DNA of 64,000 bases from Rhizobium phaseoli (lineage in GTDB: Bacteria; Pseudomonadota; Alphaproteobacteria; Rhizobiales; Rhizobiaceae). The stretch covers positions 124,001 through 188,000 of the forward strand of contig NZ_ML133565.1 of NCBI RefSeq assembly GCF_003985125.1, read 5' to 3'. Below are positions 25,779 through 34,184 of this stretch, piece after piece. Numbering within the stretch: position 1 is the stretch's first letter; each line of letters begins with the position of its first letter. Position numbers and translations under genes: made by a program. The notes under the pieces are model-generated. The model did not search any database and had not been told where the DNA came from. It was given only the letters and a program-made list of their open reading frames with translations.

Positions 25779-25882
25779 TCCGTTCTCCTGATCGTCAGGC
25801 CCAAAGCCTGCGCGGATTATCGTCCTGCGGTTTTTTTCATCAATATCGCAGCGCTGTCTTTCGCTTTAGTTTTTCTAAAAGT

Positions 25883-26821
25883 CTATGCCGACGACGGTGC
25901 GGATATACGGGCCTGTTGACGGGAGATCGAAACAAGCCACTCGCGAAATGCGGGACCGAAGGGCTTTTGCAATGCCGCCCTGTCCCAGGCGAGAAAATAG
26001 CTCTCTTGCAACGGAATGCGGATATCGATGGGAATGACGAGCGTCTGCGCTTCCAGTTCATCCGCGATCATCGACATCTGCGCGAGAACGATGCCGCGCT
26101 TGTTGACGGCCGCATCGATGGCACTGCTCGACAGGGTGAAGGAAAGACCGGCGCTGCTCTCTTCGAGGGCTACGCCCGTCTTGGCGGCGAATTCGCGCCA
26201 GCTCGGATAGGGCGTGAAATGCCGCTCCCATTCGACATGCAGGAGTGGATATTCGAGAAGCCGCGCGGCGGAGAGAGCCTTGCCCTTGATCAGTGCCGGC
26301 GAGCAGGCCGGGACGACCCAGTCGCGGAACAACTCCGTATAGTGTTCATGCTGCAGCACGTCTGATCCATAGCTGATGCGGAAATCGATGTCGTCGAAAC
26401 CTATGCGCGGTTCCTTGTCACGGCCGACGATCCTGACATGGGCACTCGGATGTAGGGCCTGCCAGTCGAAGATCCGGCGTCCTATCCATTTGTTGACGAC
26501 GGAAGACAGCGCACTGAGAACGAGGGCATTCTCGTTGCGCGCCCGCTCCAAAATCTGTTCCGCAAGCACGAACTGCTCGAAGCCCTTCGAAATTTCATGA
26601 TGATAGAGCCGCCCCCACTGGTTGAGCTCCACGGTACGGCCATTGCGTTCCAGCAAGGTAACGCCGAGAAAGCTCTCGATCTTGCGGATCTGCTGACTGA
26701 TCGCGCCGGGGGAAACGTTCAGCTCCAGAGCCGCGGCGCTCACGCTGCCACAACGGCCCACAGCCTCGAACACCTGCAGGCCCTTGAGTGGAACTGTCCT
26801 GATCGCTTGCTTCTCGATCAA
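25883..26821 (-). CDS. LysR-family regulator (GcvA-like)
   Basis: A 312-residue LysR protein. The HTH is LQVFEAVGRCGSVSAAALEL then NVSPGAISQQIRKIESFLG. The effector domain includes RIGFDDIDFRISYG, typical of the GcvA/AmpR subgroup. The start is TTG at 26821 and overlaps the GntR-type gene stop by 4 nt, so the two regulators are co-translated. It probably controls the monooxygenase pair downstream (24426) or the importer; there is no direct evidence for a binding site. Confidence 0.85.
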   Translation of the reverse strand: MIEKQAIRTVPLKGLQVFEAVGRCGSVSAAALELNVSPGAISQQIRKIESFLGVTLLERNGRTVELNQWGRLYHHEISKGFEQFVLAEQILERARNENALVLSALSSVVNKWIGRRIFDWQALHPSAHVRIVGRDKEPRIGFDDIDFRISYGSDVLQHEHYTELFRDWVVPACSPALIKGKALSAARLLEYPLLHVEWERHFTPYPSWREFAAKTGVALEESSAGLSFTLSSSAIDAAVNKRGIVLAQMSMIADELEAQTLVIPIDIRIPLQESYFLAWDRAALQKPFGPAFREWLVSISRQQARISAPSSA

Positions 26822-27564
26822 GAGGCGCTTCTCCGCGGCAATTGATCCATGACACCTCTCTCACTCGGATGGAAGTCGCCGGCGAACTGGAAACGGTCGC
26901 CGGGATGGATGATCTCGACATAGGTAACCGTGCGGCTGCCCTGCCACGTCTGGCGGATCAGTGTCAGGCAGGCCTCACCGCGCTCGGTCTCAAGCAGGCG
27001 TGCCGTGGCCGCATCGGCCGAGACGGCCCGAATGACATGCCTTGCCTTCGACCACGGTACCATGTCCAGCAACCACTTGCCGGGCGGAACCGAAGAAAAG
27101 TTTTCGGTTCTCGCAGACGGCACCATGGCGAGCATGATGATGCGCCGTTCCAGCGCATTCGGCTTGCCGTCTACCGAATGCAGGCAGTGAAGCCGCAGGA
27201 TTTGCGCCCCAATTGGTTCGCCGAGCTGCGCTGCTGTCGCGGAATCCAACGTCTCGATGTTTCGCATCAGTATTCTGTAGCTGTGGTCATGTCCCGCCAG
27301 CTCTGCCTCCGTGGAAATGTCCTGAATATCCATCACGGTGCGGTCGATCTGTGGCGAGGCGACGAAGGAACCAACCTTTCGGCGGCGTATGATCATGCCG
27401 CGCCCCGCCAAGGCCGAGAGCGCTTTGTTCACGGTCATCCGGGAACATTGATACTCTTGTACGAGCTCGTGTTCGAAGGGGATGCGATAACCGGGCGGCC
27501 AGACACCGCTTACGATCATGGCTTCGAGGTCTTCGAAAATTCTCCGATGAATTGAGACCAACAC
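26818..27564 (-). CDS. GntR/HutC-family regulator with UTRA domain
   Basis: A 248-residue protein. The winged helix reads PFEHELVQEYQCSRMTVNKA then LSALAGRGMIIRRRKVGSFV, the GntR pattern; the C-terminal half (RIIMLAMVPSARTENFS, ARHVIRAVSADAATARLLE, IRQTWQGSRTVTYVEIIHPG) is a UTRA ligand-binding domain as in HutC. The start is GTG 27564 with GAGG upstream. It is divergent from the amino-acid importer whose promoter carries a HutC-like palindrome (27694-27705), so it probably represses that operon until an amino-acid-derived ligand binds. Confidence 0.85.
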   Translation of the reverse strand: MLVSIHRRIFEDLEAMIVSGVWPPGYRIPFEHELVQEYQCSRMTVNKALSALAGRGMIIRRRKVGSFVASPQIDRTVMDIQDISTEAELAGHDHSYRILMRNIETLDSATAAQLGEPIGAQILRLHCLHSVDGKPNALERRIIMLAMVPSARTENFSSVPPGKWLLDMVPWSKARHVIRAVSADAATARLLETERGEACLTLIRQTWQGSRTVTYVEIIHPGDRFQFAGDFHPSERGVMDQLPRRSAS

Positions 27565-27665
27565 TCACCTCGATCCAATGATGAGATTCAATTTCAGCGA
27601 AAGCCGCTTTCACTGAATCCACTGCCGTTACGCGGCACAAATCTTGCGTTCATCGAGTTTAATGT

Positions 27666-27705
27666 TTGACAGTGTAGGCCAGCCTGTATCTATTTGTATA
27701 GACAA
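27666..27705 (+). promoter_or_regulatory. Promoter and HutC-like operator of the amino-acid importer
   Basis: TTGACA (27666-27671), 17 nt, TCTATT (27689-27694) forms a sigma70-like promoter. Immediately overlapping the -10 is TTGTATAGACAA (27694-27705), one mismatch away from the TTGTATATACAA palindrome bound by HutC-type UTRA regulators. The position suggests repression by blocking open-complex formation, by the divergent GntR protein. Confidence 0.5.
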
Positions 27706-27789
27706 AAGCGGGTCATAGAAATCCGTTCGGCGGGACAACGCTTGGGGAACTTGGACCTTCCATCGGAAGGACAAAAACTGGAGAGAAAT

Positions 27790-28617
27790 ATGAGAAAGAA
27801 TTCGTTTCTGAAGGGGCTGGTCGGCGTTGCATTTCTGTTCGGCGCAACGATTTCTGCCCATGCCGCCGATACGCTTGCCGCCGTGAAGGCTGCCGGCACC
27901 CTGAAGGTCGGGACCGAGACGGCTTTCGCGCCGTTCGATTTTATCGATGCTGGGGAACATGTCGGCTTGAACGTCGATCTTTTTAACGAGATCGGCAAGG
28001 AACTCGGAGTGAAAATCGAATGGGTAACGCTCCCCTGGGATGGCGTCTTCCCGGCGCTCGAAGCCGGCAAGTTCGATGTGGTCGCAGGCCCAGCGACGAT
28101 CACCAAGAAGCGGATGGAGCGCTATCGCTTCACACCACCGTTGGCCGAGGCGACTATCGCGATCCTGAAAAAGGCCGGCGACAAGACGATCAACAAGCCT
28201 GAGGATATTGCCGGGAAGAAGATCGGCGTCGGCAAGGCGACCGCGCAGCTCGATCAGCTCAAGGAGTTTTCCGAAACCTTGCCGACCAAGGTGGACGTTC
28301 GCGAATATCCGGCCTTTACCGAGTCCTATGCGGACCTCGCGGCCGGCCGCATCGCCGGCGTTGCCAACTCGCTTCCAAATATTGCTTTCGTCGCCAAACA
28401 GCGCGAAGGCACCTTCGAAGTCGTTCTGCCGCCCTTCGGCAAGAAATCCTATTTCGGCTTTATCGGCCTAAAAGACGCCGATCATGCGCCGCTGATGGAT
28501 GCGATCGATGCCGCCATGCTGAAGATCAAGGCTGACGGCCGTATGGCGACGCTGCAGAAGAAGTGGTTCGGCGCGAGCTTCGACACGCCGGATTCCGTCA
28601 AGGACCCGGCATTCTGA
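27790..28617 (+). CDS. Periplasmic amino-acid-binding protein of a polar amino-acid ABC importer
   Basis: A 275-residue SBP_bac_3 protein. MRKNSFLKGLVGVAFLFGAT followed by ISAHAAD is a Sec signal peptide. GTLKVGTETAFAPFDFID and LNVDLFNEIGKELGVKIEWV are the start of the family's ligand domain; DVVAGPATITKKRMERYRFT follows the usual pattern. GGAGAG precedes the ATG at 27790. It delivers its ligand to the two permeases and ATPase encoded downstream. Ligand specificity among basic or polar amino acids is not resolvable here. Confidence 0.9.
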   Translation: MRKNSFLKGLVGVAFLFGATISAHAADTLAAVKAAGTLKVGTETAFAPFDFIDAGEHVGLNVDLFNEIGKELGVKIEWVTLPWDGVFPALEAGKFDVVAGPATITKKRMERYRFTPPLAEATIAILKKAGDKTINKPEDIAGKKIGVGKATAQLDQLKEFSETLPTKVDVREYPAFTESYADLAAGRIAGVANSLPNIAFVAKQREGTFEVVLPPFGKKSYFGFIGLKDADHAPLMDAIDAAMLKIKADGRMATLQKKWFGASFDTPDSVKDPAF

Positions 28618-28715
28618 TTGGTGACCGGAAATCGGCCATGCCTGCGGCAGCGCCGAGGCATGGCCGAGGAACGCGAGCGGAACCTCCTTGCCGCCAAGCG
28701 GGCGAAATCTGAATC

Positions 28716-29357
28716 ATGTCCATCAAGCTCTTCGAGTTGCTTCTCCAGGCGTCGATCTACACGGTGACGATCAGTGTCGTGTCGATCCTCATCGGCTTTG
28801 CGATTGCGATCCTTCTTTCTGGAATGCTGCTATCGGGGCGTAGCCTTTTCGTGCGATCTGCTCAGATTTTCATCAGCTTCTTCCGCGGCGTGCCGCTGCT
28901 GGTGCAATTGCTGCTGATCTACAATCTGCTTCCGGCCATCGGCATCAACGTGCCGAGCATCGTTGCCGCGATCATCGGCCTCTCGCTCTGCACGGCAGCC
29001 TACCAGGCCGAGAATCTGCGCGGCGGCTTTGCCAGCGTGCCTCTTGGCCTATTGGAGTCGGCTGAAATGGTCGGTCTGACGCCGCGCCAGGTCTTCCGCC
29101 GCATCAAAGTTCCGATCGCCCTGCGCCTCACGTTTCCAGCTCTCGTCAATGAGGCGATCCTGATCCTCAAGGCGTCATCATTGGTCTCGGTCGTCGGCAT
29201 TGTCGAATTGACGCGCATGGCGCAGGACCTGGCCGGCAGCACCTTCCTGCCCCTACAGATTTTCGCATCTGCAGGCCTCATCTATCTGATGATCAACTGG
29301 CTGGTCGCGCTTGCCGGCGGCATGATCGAAAACAGGTTGCCCGGGGTGCCGCGATGA
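28716..29357 (+). CDS. Amino-acid ABC importer permease (HisQ/HisM type) 1
   Basis: A 213-residue inner-membrane protein with about five hydrophobic segments, starting MSIKLFELLLQASIYTVTIS. FFRGVPLLVQLLLIYNLLPA and AAYQAENLRGGFASVPLG carry the R-G-x-P and E-x-x-R-G-G motifs of the polar amino-acid permease family that contact the ATPase. A 98-nt gap separates it from the binding-protein gene. Its stop overlaps the next permease start by 4 nt. Confidence 0.9.
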   Translation: MSIKLFELLLQASIYTVTISVVSILIGFAIAILLSGMLLSGRSLFVRSAQIFISFFRGVPLLVQLLLIYNLLPAIGINVPSIVAAIIGLSLCTAAYQAENLRGGFASVPLGLLESAEMVGLTPRQVFRRIKVPIALRLTFPALVNEAILILKASSLVSVVGIVELTRMAQDLAGSTFLPLQIFASAGLIYLMINWLVALAGGMIENRLPGVPR

Positions 29358-30022
29358 CCTTCGACATCAATGTCATCATCGAACAGTGGCCCGCCATCGT
29401 CAGCGGTGCGGGCGTGACGATCATGATCTGGATTCTCGGCACCACTGCTGCCGCCGTCATCGGCTTCCTGGTCGCAGTCGCGAGGCAATATGGCGGCGTC
29501 CTGATCGACAAGGCGCTGGGTGGCGTCGTCGCTGTTTTGCGCGGCACGCCGTTTCTCATCCAGATATTCCTGGTCTATTACGGCGGTCCCTTCATCGGCC
29601 TTGATCTCGATCCCGTGCCCGCCGGATTGATCGGCATTTCGATCTATGGCGCGGCCTATTTCAGCGAGATCTTCCGTTCGGGCTTTCAGGCCGTGCCGAA
29701 GGGCCATATCGAGGCCGGCGAATGCGTCGGCTTGACGCGGCGGCAGATCGTCTGGCGCATTCTGTTGCCGGAAATGACGATGCTGGTGTTGCCACCATCC
29801 GTGAACATGGTGGTTATCCTGATGAAGGAGACGGCGGTCTTATCCATCATCACTGTGCCGGAGTTGACGGCAACGCTGAGCGCTATCGGATCGCAGCAAT
29901 ATGCCTTCGTCGAGGCATTGTCCGTGCTGGCGCTCTTCTATTGGGTGCTCGTCGAACTCACCGGTTGGCTTGGCAATATTGCCGAAACGAAACTTTCCAG
30001 ACTCAGGTTTTTCAACGCATGA
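29354..30022 (+). CDS. Amino-acid ABC importer permease (HisQ/HisM type) 2
   Basis: A 222-residue membrane protein. VLRGTPFLIQIFLVYYGGPF and GAAYFSEIFRSGFQAVPKGH are the paired motifs corresponding to those in permease 1; EAGECVGLTRRQIVWRILLP is the ATPase-coupling loop. It overlaps both neighbours by 4 nt. With permease 1 it forms a heterodimeric channel. Confidence 0.9.
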   Translation: MTFDINVIIEQWPAIVSGAGVTIMIWILGTTAAAVIGFLVAVARQYGGVLIDKALGGVVAVLRGTPFLIQIFLVYYGGPFIGLDLDPVPAGLIGISIYGAAYFSEIFRSGFQAVPKGHIEAGECVGLTRRQIVWRILLPEMTMLVLPPSVNMVVILMKETAVLSIITVPELTATLSAIGSQQYAFVEALSVLALFYWVLVELTGWLGNIAETKLSRLRFFNA

Positions 30023-30810
30023 GCGTCCCCGCTATCGCAGTCAAAAATCTCATCAAGACTTTCGGAGAGACCACGGTCCTTCATGGCATCGATCTTGTCA
30101 TCGAGCCCGGGCAGGTTTCCTGCCTCATCGGCCCATCGGGTTCCGGCAAGAGCACGCTTTTACGCTGCATGGCTTTTCTCGAGGAGACAACGCGCGGGAC
30201 GATCTCCATCAACGGTGAAGTGCTCGGCTTCACCGAGGATTCTCAAGGACGGCGAGAGCGCGTCTCCGCCGCCACCAACCGGGCGATCCGCGCCCAAATC
30301 GGCATGGTGTTCCAGCAGTTCAATCTCTGGCCGCACATGACGGCCCTCGGCAATGTTAGCGAAGCATTGAAGACGGTTCACAAGATGAGCCGCAGGGATG
30401 CGGAGGAGCGGGCAATGGCCCAGCTCATCAAGGTTGGTCTCGAGGGCCGGGCCGGGCACTATCCCTCCCAGCTATCAGGCGGACAGCAGCAGCGCGTAGC
30501 GATCGCCCGGGCCCTCGCGCTGAAGCCCAAGATCATGCTGTTTGATGAGCCCACCTCGTCGCTCGATCCGGAACTGACTGGCGAAGTCTTGAACGTCATG
30601 CGCGATCTGGCCTCCGAGGGCATGACCATGGTCGTTGTCTCGCACGAGATAGGTTTTGCTGCGACCGTCGGCCAGCAGATCATCTTTCTCGACCACGGCA
30701 AGGTGCTCTTCAGCGGATCGCCCCAGGAGGTCTTTAAAAAGCCGAGAAATCCCCGCCTCGAACAATTCCTCGATACCTATCTCGACCGCGGCGCCTCGAT
30801 GTTGCTCTAA
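30019..30810 (+). CDS. Amino-acid ABC importer ATPase (GlnQ/HisP type)
   Basis: A 263-residue ATPase starting MSVPAIAVKNLIKTFGETTV, overlapping the permease stop. CLIGPSGSGKSTLLRCM is Walker A, FQQFNLWPHMTALGNVSEAL the Q-loop, LSGGQQQRVAIARALALKPK the signature and IMLFDEPTSSLDPELTGEV Walker B/D-loop; VVSHEIGFA contains the switch His. A longer frame reaching to 29722 is not used because it runs inside permease 2. It completes the importer. Confidence 0.92.
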   Translation: MSVPAIAVKNLIKTFGETTVLHGIDLVIEPGQVSCLIGPSGSGKSTLLRCMAFLEETTRGTISINGEVLGFTEDSQGRRERVSAATNRAIRAQIGMVFQQFNLWPHMTALGNVSEALKTVHKMSRRDAEERAMAQLIKVGLEGRAGHYPSQLSGGQQQRVAIARALALKPKIMLFDEPTSSLDPELTGEVLNVMRDLASEGMTMVVVSHEIGFAATVGQQIIFLDHGKVLFSGSPQEVFKKPRNPRLEQFLDTYLDRGASMLL

Positions 30811-30837
30811 TGTGCATGTCTCCTTTCAGACGGTCGG

Positions 30838-31154
30838 CCCGGACTCGCATCAAAAGTCGGGCGCAATTACACGACCGTGAGCAGGCAGGTGGCGCGACTT
30901 GAAGAGCTCGGCCTTGTCGAGCGCCGCCCCAGCGCCGCGGACCGTCGCGTGCGAGAGGCGGTGATCACACCCTTGGCAAGACGGCCACCGATGCCGTGGA
31001 TGAGGCGCGCGAACGGCTCGCATTCGAACTTTTCCGCGACTGGAGCACCCAAGACTTCGACGACTTGGCGCGGTTCTTGAGGATGCTCGCCGATGGTATG
31101 AACCGCGACTTGTCTAGCGCGAAAGAGCAAAGTCGGCCCGATCAAGATAGTTGA
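30838..31154 (+). pseudogene. MarR-family regulator relic
   Basis: In one frame the sequence reads LASKVGRNYTTVSRQVARLE then ELGLVERRPSAADRRVREAV, the winged HTH of MarR proteins. A shift near 30975 is needed to continue GKTATDAVDEARERLAFELF then RDWSTQDFDDLARFLRML, the C-terminal dimerisation helix, ending at TGA 31152-31154. The N-terminal helix and start codon are missing. With a truncated 5' end and a frameshift it is non-functional. Confidence 0.7.
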
Positions 31155-31435
31155 TCTGCGAGCCAGCCAAAAATTAGCTCAATCGCACTCATATAGCGAG
31201 ACAAGCCTCTCAGTCCAATAAGGCCCCGCGTCGTCAGTGCGGCAACGACCAAAGAGACCGATTGTCGCGAGCAGCGCGTTGATCGGCGTCGAAAATCCTT
31301 GAGAAAGGCACTGCAGGAAAAACTCGCGGCAGGCTGTTGAGGGGATGGACTGGCAGAGCGGTAATCGTTATTTCCGATGTATCAGCATTCACCAACCATC
31401 CGAGAATTCCCAAAGGGCCTCTTATATTGAAGAAA

Positions 31436-32101
31436 ATGCAACGTCGTTTTGCCGTCGAGTACAAAACCGGCAGGCGAAAGCTCGAGTCCAGGTCAAACTC
31501 GATCTGGGGCAACCTGGATCTAAAGTCAGTCGCACGCGACCTCGAGGAAGAGACCCTGGCGTATCGTGCAAATAGCTCGCAGAATGACAGCACCGGCAGC
31601 GAAATGCCGTTACCGGACCAAGATCAGGACAAGCCGTTGTTGACATCGCCTCTCACGCCATCGACAACTGCATCAGATACACAGGAGATGAGCATGGCCG
31701 ACGAAACTCATGCGACAACCAACGCCGAGGTGCCGGCCGTTGTCGAAACGCCCACTGCGCCGAAGAAGCAGCGCAAACCTCGCGCGAAGAAAGCGGCCGC
31801 ACCCGAAAGGGCGTCAGCTGACGCTGCCGCCGAGCCAGCAACTGCGTTGACCGGCGCGGGTGATGTGAAGAGGAGAGGGCGCAAGGCAAGGGTGAGTGAA
31901 GCTGCGGGAGGCGCCAAACGTGCGCCTGCGGGTCGTGCTAGAAAGGCTGTGCCGACCGCCCCGGCCGCGCCGATGACGGCGATCGATGAGATGGAAGATC
32001 TGCTGCAGTTGGAAGCGGAAAATCAACGACTGCGCAAGCTTCTTGCCGAAAAACTTCGCGCTGAAAATGCCGATCTGCGCAAGCGGCTCAAGCTCGACTG
32101 A
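31436..32101 (+). CDS. SyrB-like regulatory protein
   Basis: A 221-residue protein starting MQRRFAVEYKTGRRKLESRS. Part 1 (residues 1-45) has the R-R-K, SIWGNLDLKSVARDLEEET pattern common to a rhizobial small-protein family. Part 2, from MADETHATTNAEVPAVVETP (about residue 86) on, has APKKQRKPRAKKA, an Ala/Lys/Arg-rich AT-hook-like middle, and a C-terminal leucine heptad helix (LLQLEAENQRLRKLLAEKLR) as in SyrB of Sinorhizobium, a proposed negative regulator of the symbiotic activator SyrM. Translation could also begin at the inner ATG. A TATATT lies a few bases upstream. Family assignment is from memory; function in this strain is inference. Confidence 0.7.
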   Translation: MQRRFAVEYKTGRRKLESRSNSIWGNLDLKSVARDLEEETLAYRANSSQNDSTGSEMPLPDQDQDKPLLTSPLTPSTTASDTQEMSMADETHATTNAEVPAVVETPTAPKKQRKPRAKKAAAPERASADAAAEPATALTGAGDVKRRGRKARVSEAAGGAKRAPAGRARKAVPTAPAAPMTAIDEMEDLLQLEAENQRLRKLLAEKLRAENADLRKRLKLD

Positions 32102-32229
32102 TATGAACAGCCGGTCAATCGCCGGCCGCATTTCTATGCTTGTTGAGCATACAGTTTGGCGGCGGTCGATACTGTCGCCGGAAGTAAACCTTGCAGCCTG
32201 TTTGCGGGATAAAGCTCGAGGGCGGATAG

Positions 32230-32766
32230 ATGGCGTCTCCCTGGAAATTTCTGGTCCGACTGATCTCACCGGGACGCGAACAAAAGAAAGAAAGCGGCTC
32301 GGCCAGCGAGGCTGCGCCGGATGCGTCGGCTACTGCGGGTTTGGCTGACGCGGCTGCCAGCGAGAGCATAAATGGCGCTGATCGGCGAGCAAGCGCCGAC
32401 ACGCATCGTCATGCCGTTGCAATTTCCTCACAGCCCGTCCATTCCGAGAAGACCGAAAACGAAGGCGCCGACGGCGTCGACCGCGAAGGCATCAAACACG
32501 AAGGGGCCGCTGCTCGTGCATTCCCCGGTGGGCTTGATATCGACGTCACTGCTGCACGAGGTATTACGGACCTCAAGCGAGCTGCGGAGGTCGCGCCGCG
32601 TAAGCAACAAAGTCGCCGCAGGAAAGCGGAAGCGATTTCACACCTGTCCCAAGCAGACGAGATGAGCCTTGACGAAGAGATCAGGATGCTCAGGGGTGAG
32701 TTGGCTGTAAAGCTAAAGCTGCAAAATGCGCAGTTGAGAAAAATGCTGGAGCGATTTGAGCGGTGA
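32230..32766 (+). CDS. SyrB-like protein, second type
   Basis: A 178-residue protein starting MASPWKFLVRLISPGREQKK. The centre is Ala/Glu-rich and low in complexity; the tail has RAAEVAPRKQQSRRRKAEAI, a basic patch, followed by MSLDEEIRMLRGELAVKLKL and QNAQLRKMLERFER, an amphipathic helix resembling the C-terminus of the SyrB-like protein upstream. It lies 128 nt downstream in the same direction. Similar basic-patch-plus-coiled-coil proteins occur in several copies in rhizobia. It may bind DNA or other proteins. A broken copy is at 36370-36638. Confidence 0.6.
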   Translation: MASPWKFLVRLISPGREQKKESGSASEAAPDASATAGLADAAASESINGADRRASADTHRHAVAISSQPVHSEKTENEGADGVDREGIKHEGAAARAFPGGLDIDVTAARGITDLKRAAEVAPRKQQSRRRKAEAISHLSQADEMSLDEEIRMLRGELAVKLKLQNAQLRKMLERFER

Positions 32767-32867
32767 AACCGCGTTGCATGGGTTCAGCAGAGATCGACTG
32801 CAACCGCACACGGCGCCAATGCGGTCGGCAAAGGGGATCAGGTGATCGTCATGACCGATGAGAAATG

Positions 32868-32900
32868 AACAAAAAATGCCCCGTCAATGAGCGGCGGGGC
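32868..32900 (-). terminator. Rho-independent terminator reading leftward
   Basis: On the minus strand CCCGCC-type stem: GCCCCG (32878-32883 on plus) pairs with CGGGGC (32895-32900) and is followed leftward by TTTTTT (complement of 32871-32877). No convincing minus-strand protein gene ends here, which makes an untranslated RNA upstream (right side) conceivable. Confidence 0.5.
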
Positions 32901-33553
32901 AAAGCAGTTTCGAACTACGGCGACGCCGCGAACCGAGGGGACGCGGCAGGATCAAGATGACATGGTGCGGCAGATGATCAATTCACCTAAACTTACTAAT
33001 TCAACTGCGGCTCGAATTTATCAATCAGAAGGACTTCTGGCCGCACCGCTTCCGATCGCGGTGAAGGGTCCACAGGAAGGAACCCGTGTTGTTCTGCCGC
33101 GCCCGCGCTTGGCCGGGTCCTTGCGGCTTTCCCGGTCGAGAGTGCGAATAGCAAAATGCCCCGCCAGAACTTAGCCACTTACCTAAATGTGGATTCGTTT
33201 GAATGTTCGGTAGCGCGATGTCCGTTACAACATCGGTTGTCGGGGTATTGCTGATGCCGGAGATTTTTTGGGAAGACCCAAAGCGGCTTCGACTGGCCGT
33301 GGCTTACTGCACTTCGAATAGTCGCCAAGCGCGAAGAATTGGGAATCGGGCCTGCCTTCGTCCGTGAAGTGCGATGACAACTACGCGCAAATTGCGGGCG
33401 TGTCCTTGCCAACAGTAGATGACCGGGTTGGGCCTCAGGCGAGCCTTTCATCTACGCTACAGTCTTATCCTGGCAGCTAACAGTTTGGCGACTGGGAGTG
33501 GCAACGGCCAGCGCTCGTGACGGCCAGGCTTTGCATGAGCTATCTGCAAGCGC
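32901..33553. other. Gene-free stretch
   Basis: No recognisable gene. Short frames on both strands exist but have no ribosome sites and no family resemblance (for example PEIFWEDPKRLRLAVAYCTS on plus near 33255, then stops). A leftward transcript ending at the terminator at 32868-32900 would have to start in this stretch. Confidence 0.35.
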
Positions 33554-33964
33554 CTAGCCGTTCTTCCGGGGGCGTCCGCCCTTGGCACCGTTGGCTCGGC
33601 TTGCCTCTACCTTTGCCGTTGAACGGGACTGACCGCCTCGGCGCTGCGCATCCATGAACTTCGCAGCGCCGAATATGCCGTTCATCAAGCCGGAGATGGT
33701 AAAATCCACGTCCAAGCTCTCCCAATGCAGGCCGGTCCCGCCGAGAAGCTCGACCTCAGCCAACTGCGCAACGGTTGCATTCTCCAGTCCCTGTATCGAT
33801 CGGGCAGGCACCATGAAGGCAGCGCCGTTGGTGAAATCCACGACAATGCGGCCGGATGCTTCATCGAAACGAACCGAAGCAGGAATTGGCGCGCGGGCGC
33901 GCTCTGCCTCCCCCTTCATGGTAGCTTCGCGGTAGTGACGATCCTCAAAGATAACTTCACCCAT
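33554..33964 (-). CDS. DUF2442-domain protein
   Basis: A 136-residue protein starting MGEVIFEDRHYREATMKGEA. ASVRFDEASGRIVVDFTNGA then AFMVPARSIQGLENATVAQL and VELLGGTGLHWESLDVDFTI match the DUF2442 fold, a small beta-rich domain. The C-terminal tail RANGAKGGRPRKNG is basic, resembling an AT-hook-like DNA-binding tail. The start codon overlaps the stop of the DUF4160 frame, which forms a pair typical of two-gene modules whose function is unknown; antitoxin-like roles have been suggested. Here the partner is interrupted (33957-34184). Confidence 0.75.
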   Translation of the reverse strand: MGEVIFEDRHYREATMKGEAERARAPIPASVRFDEASGRIVVDFTNGAAFMVPARSIQGLENATVAQLAEVELLGGTGLHWESLDVDFTISGLMNGIFGAAKFMDAQRRGGQSRSTAKVEASRANGAKGGRPRKNG

Positions 33965-34184
33965 GGATGCTCTCCCATTTCTCGATGAATAAACGCTTGT
34001 TCGCCTGAACGATGGCAAGGGCTTTGCTTAAGTCCCGTTTCGTCATTCCCCGGTTTGATATCACGGTGAGATCAAGGATATTGATGCGGGCCTCCCCATC
34101 TCCCTAGACATGGGTGTGAGCCGGTTCGTGGTCATCCGTGTAAATGACAAATCGCATTCCTGCTTCGCGGAGAACGGTGACCAT
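33957..34184 (-). pseudogene. DUF4160-domain gene with in-frame amber codon
   Basis: From ATG 34184 the frame reads MVTVLREAGMRFVIYTDDHE then PAHTHV, a TAG stop at 34104-34106, then GDGEARINILDLTVISNRGM and TKRDLSKALAIVQANKRLFI, ending in TGA 33957-33959. The TVLR-G-RF-Y, PAHTHV-GD-EA and K...ALAIVQANK patterns match DUF4160 proteins. Only one codon blocks an otherwise intact 75-codon gene, and its end overlaps the DUF2442 gene start, so it is a recently broken two-gene operon. Not seen as an open frame because of the stop. Confidence 0.65.

Noticed and set aside
25840..25900. CTTTAG...CTAAAAG imperfect repeat upstream of the NtaA-like gene as a third copy of the organosulfur operator
   Set aside because: Arm sequence and spacing (4 nt instead of 7) do not match the sites at 9514 and 15973.
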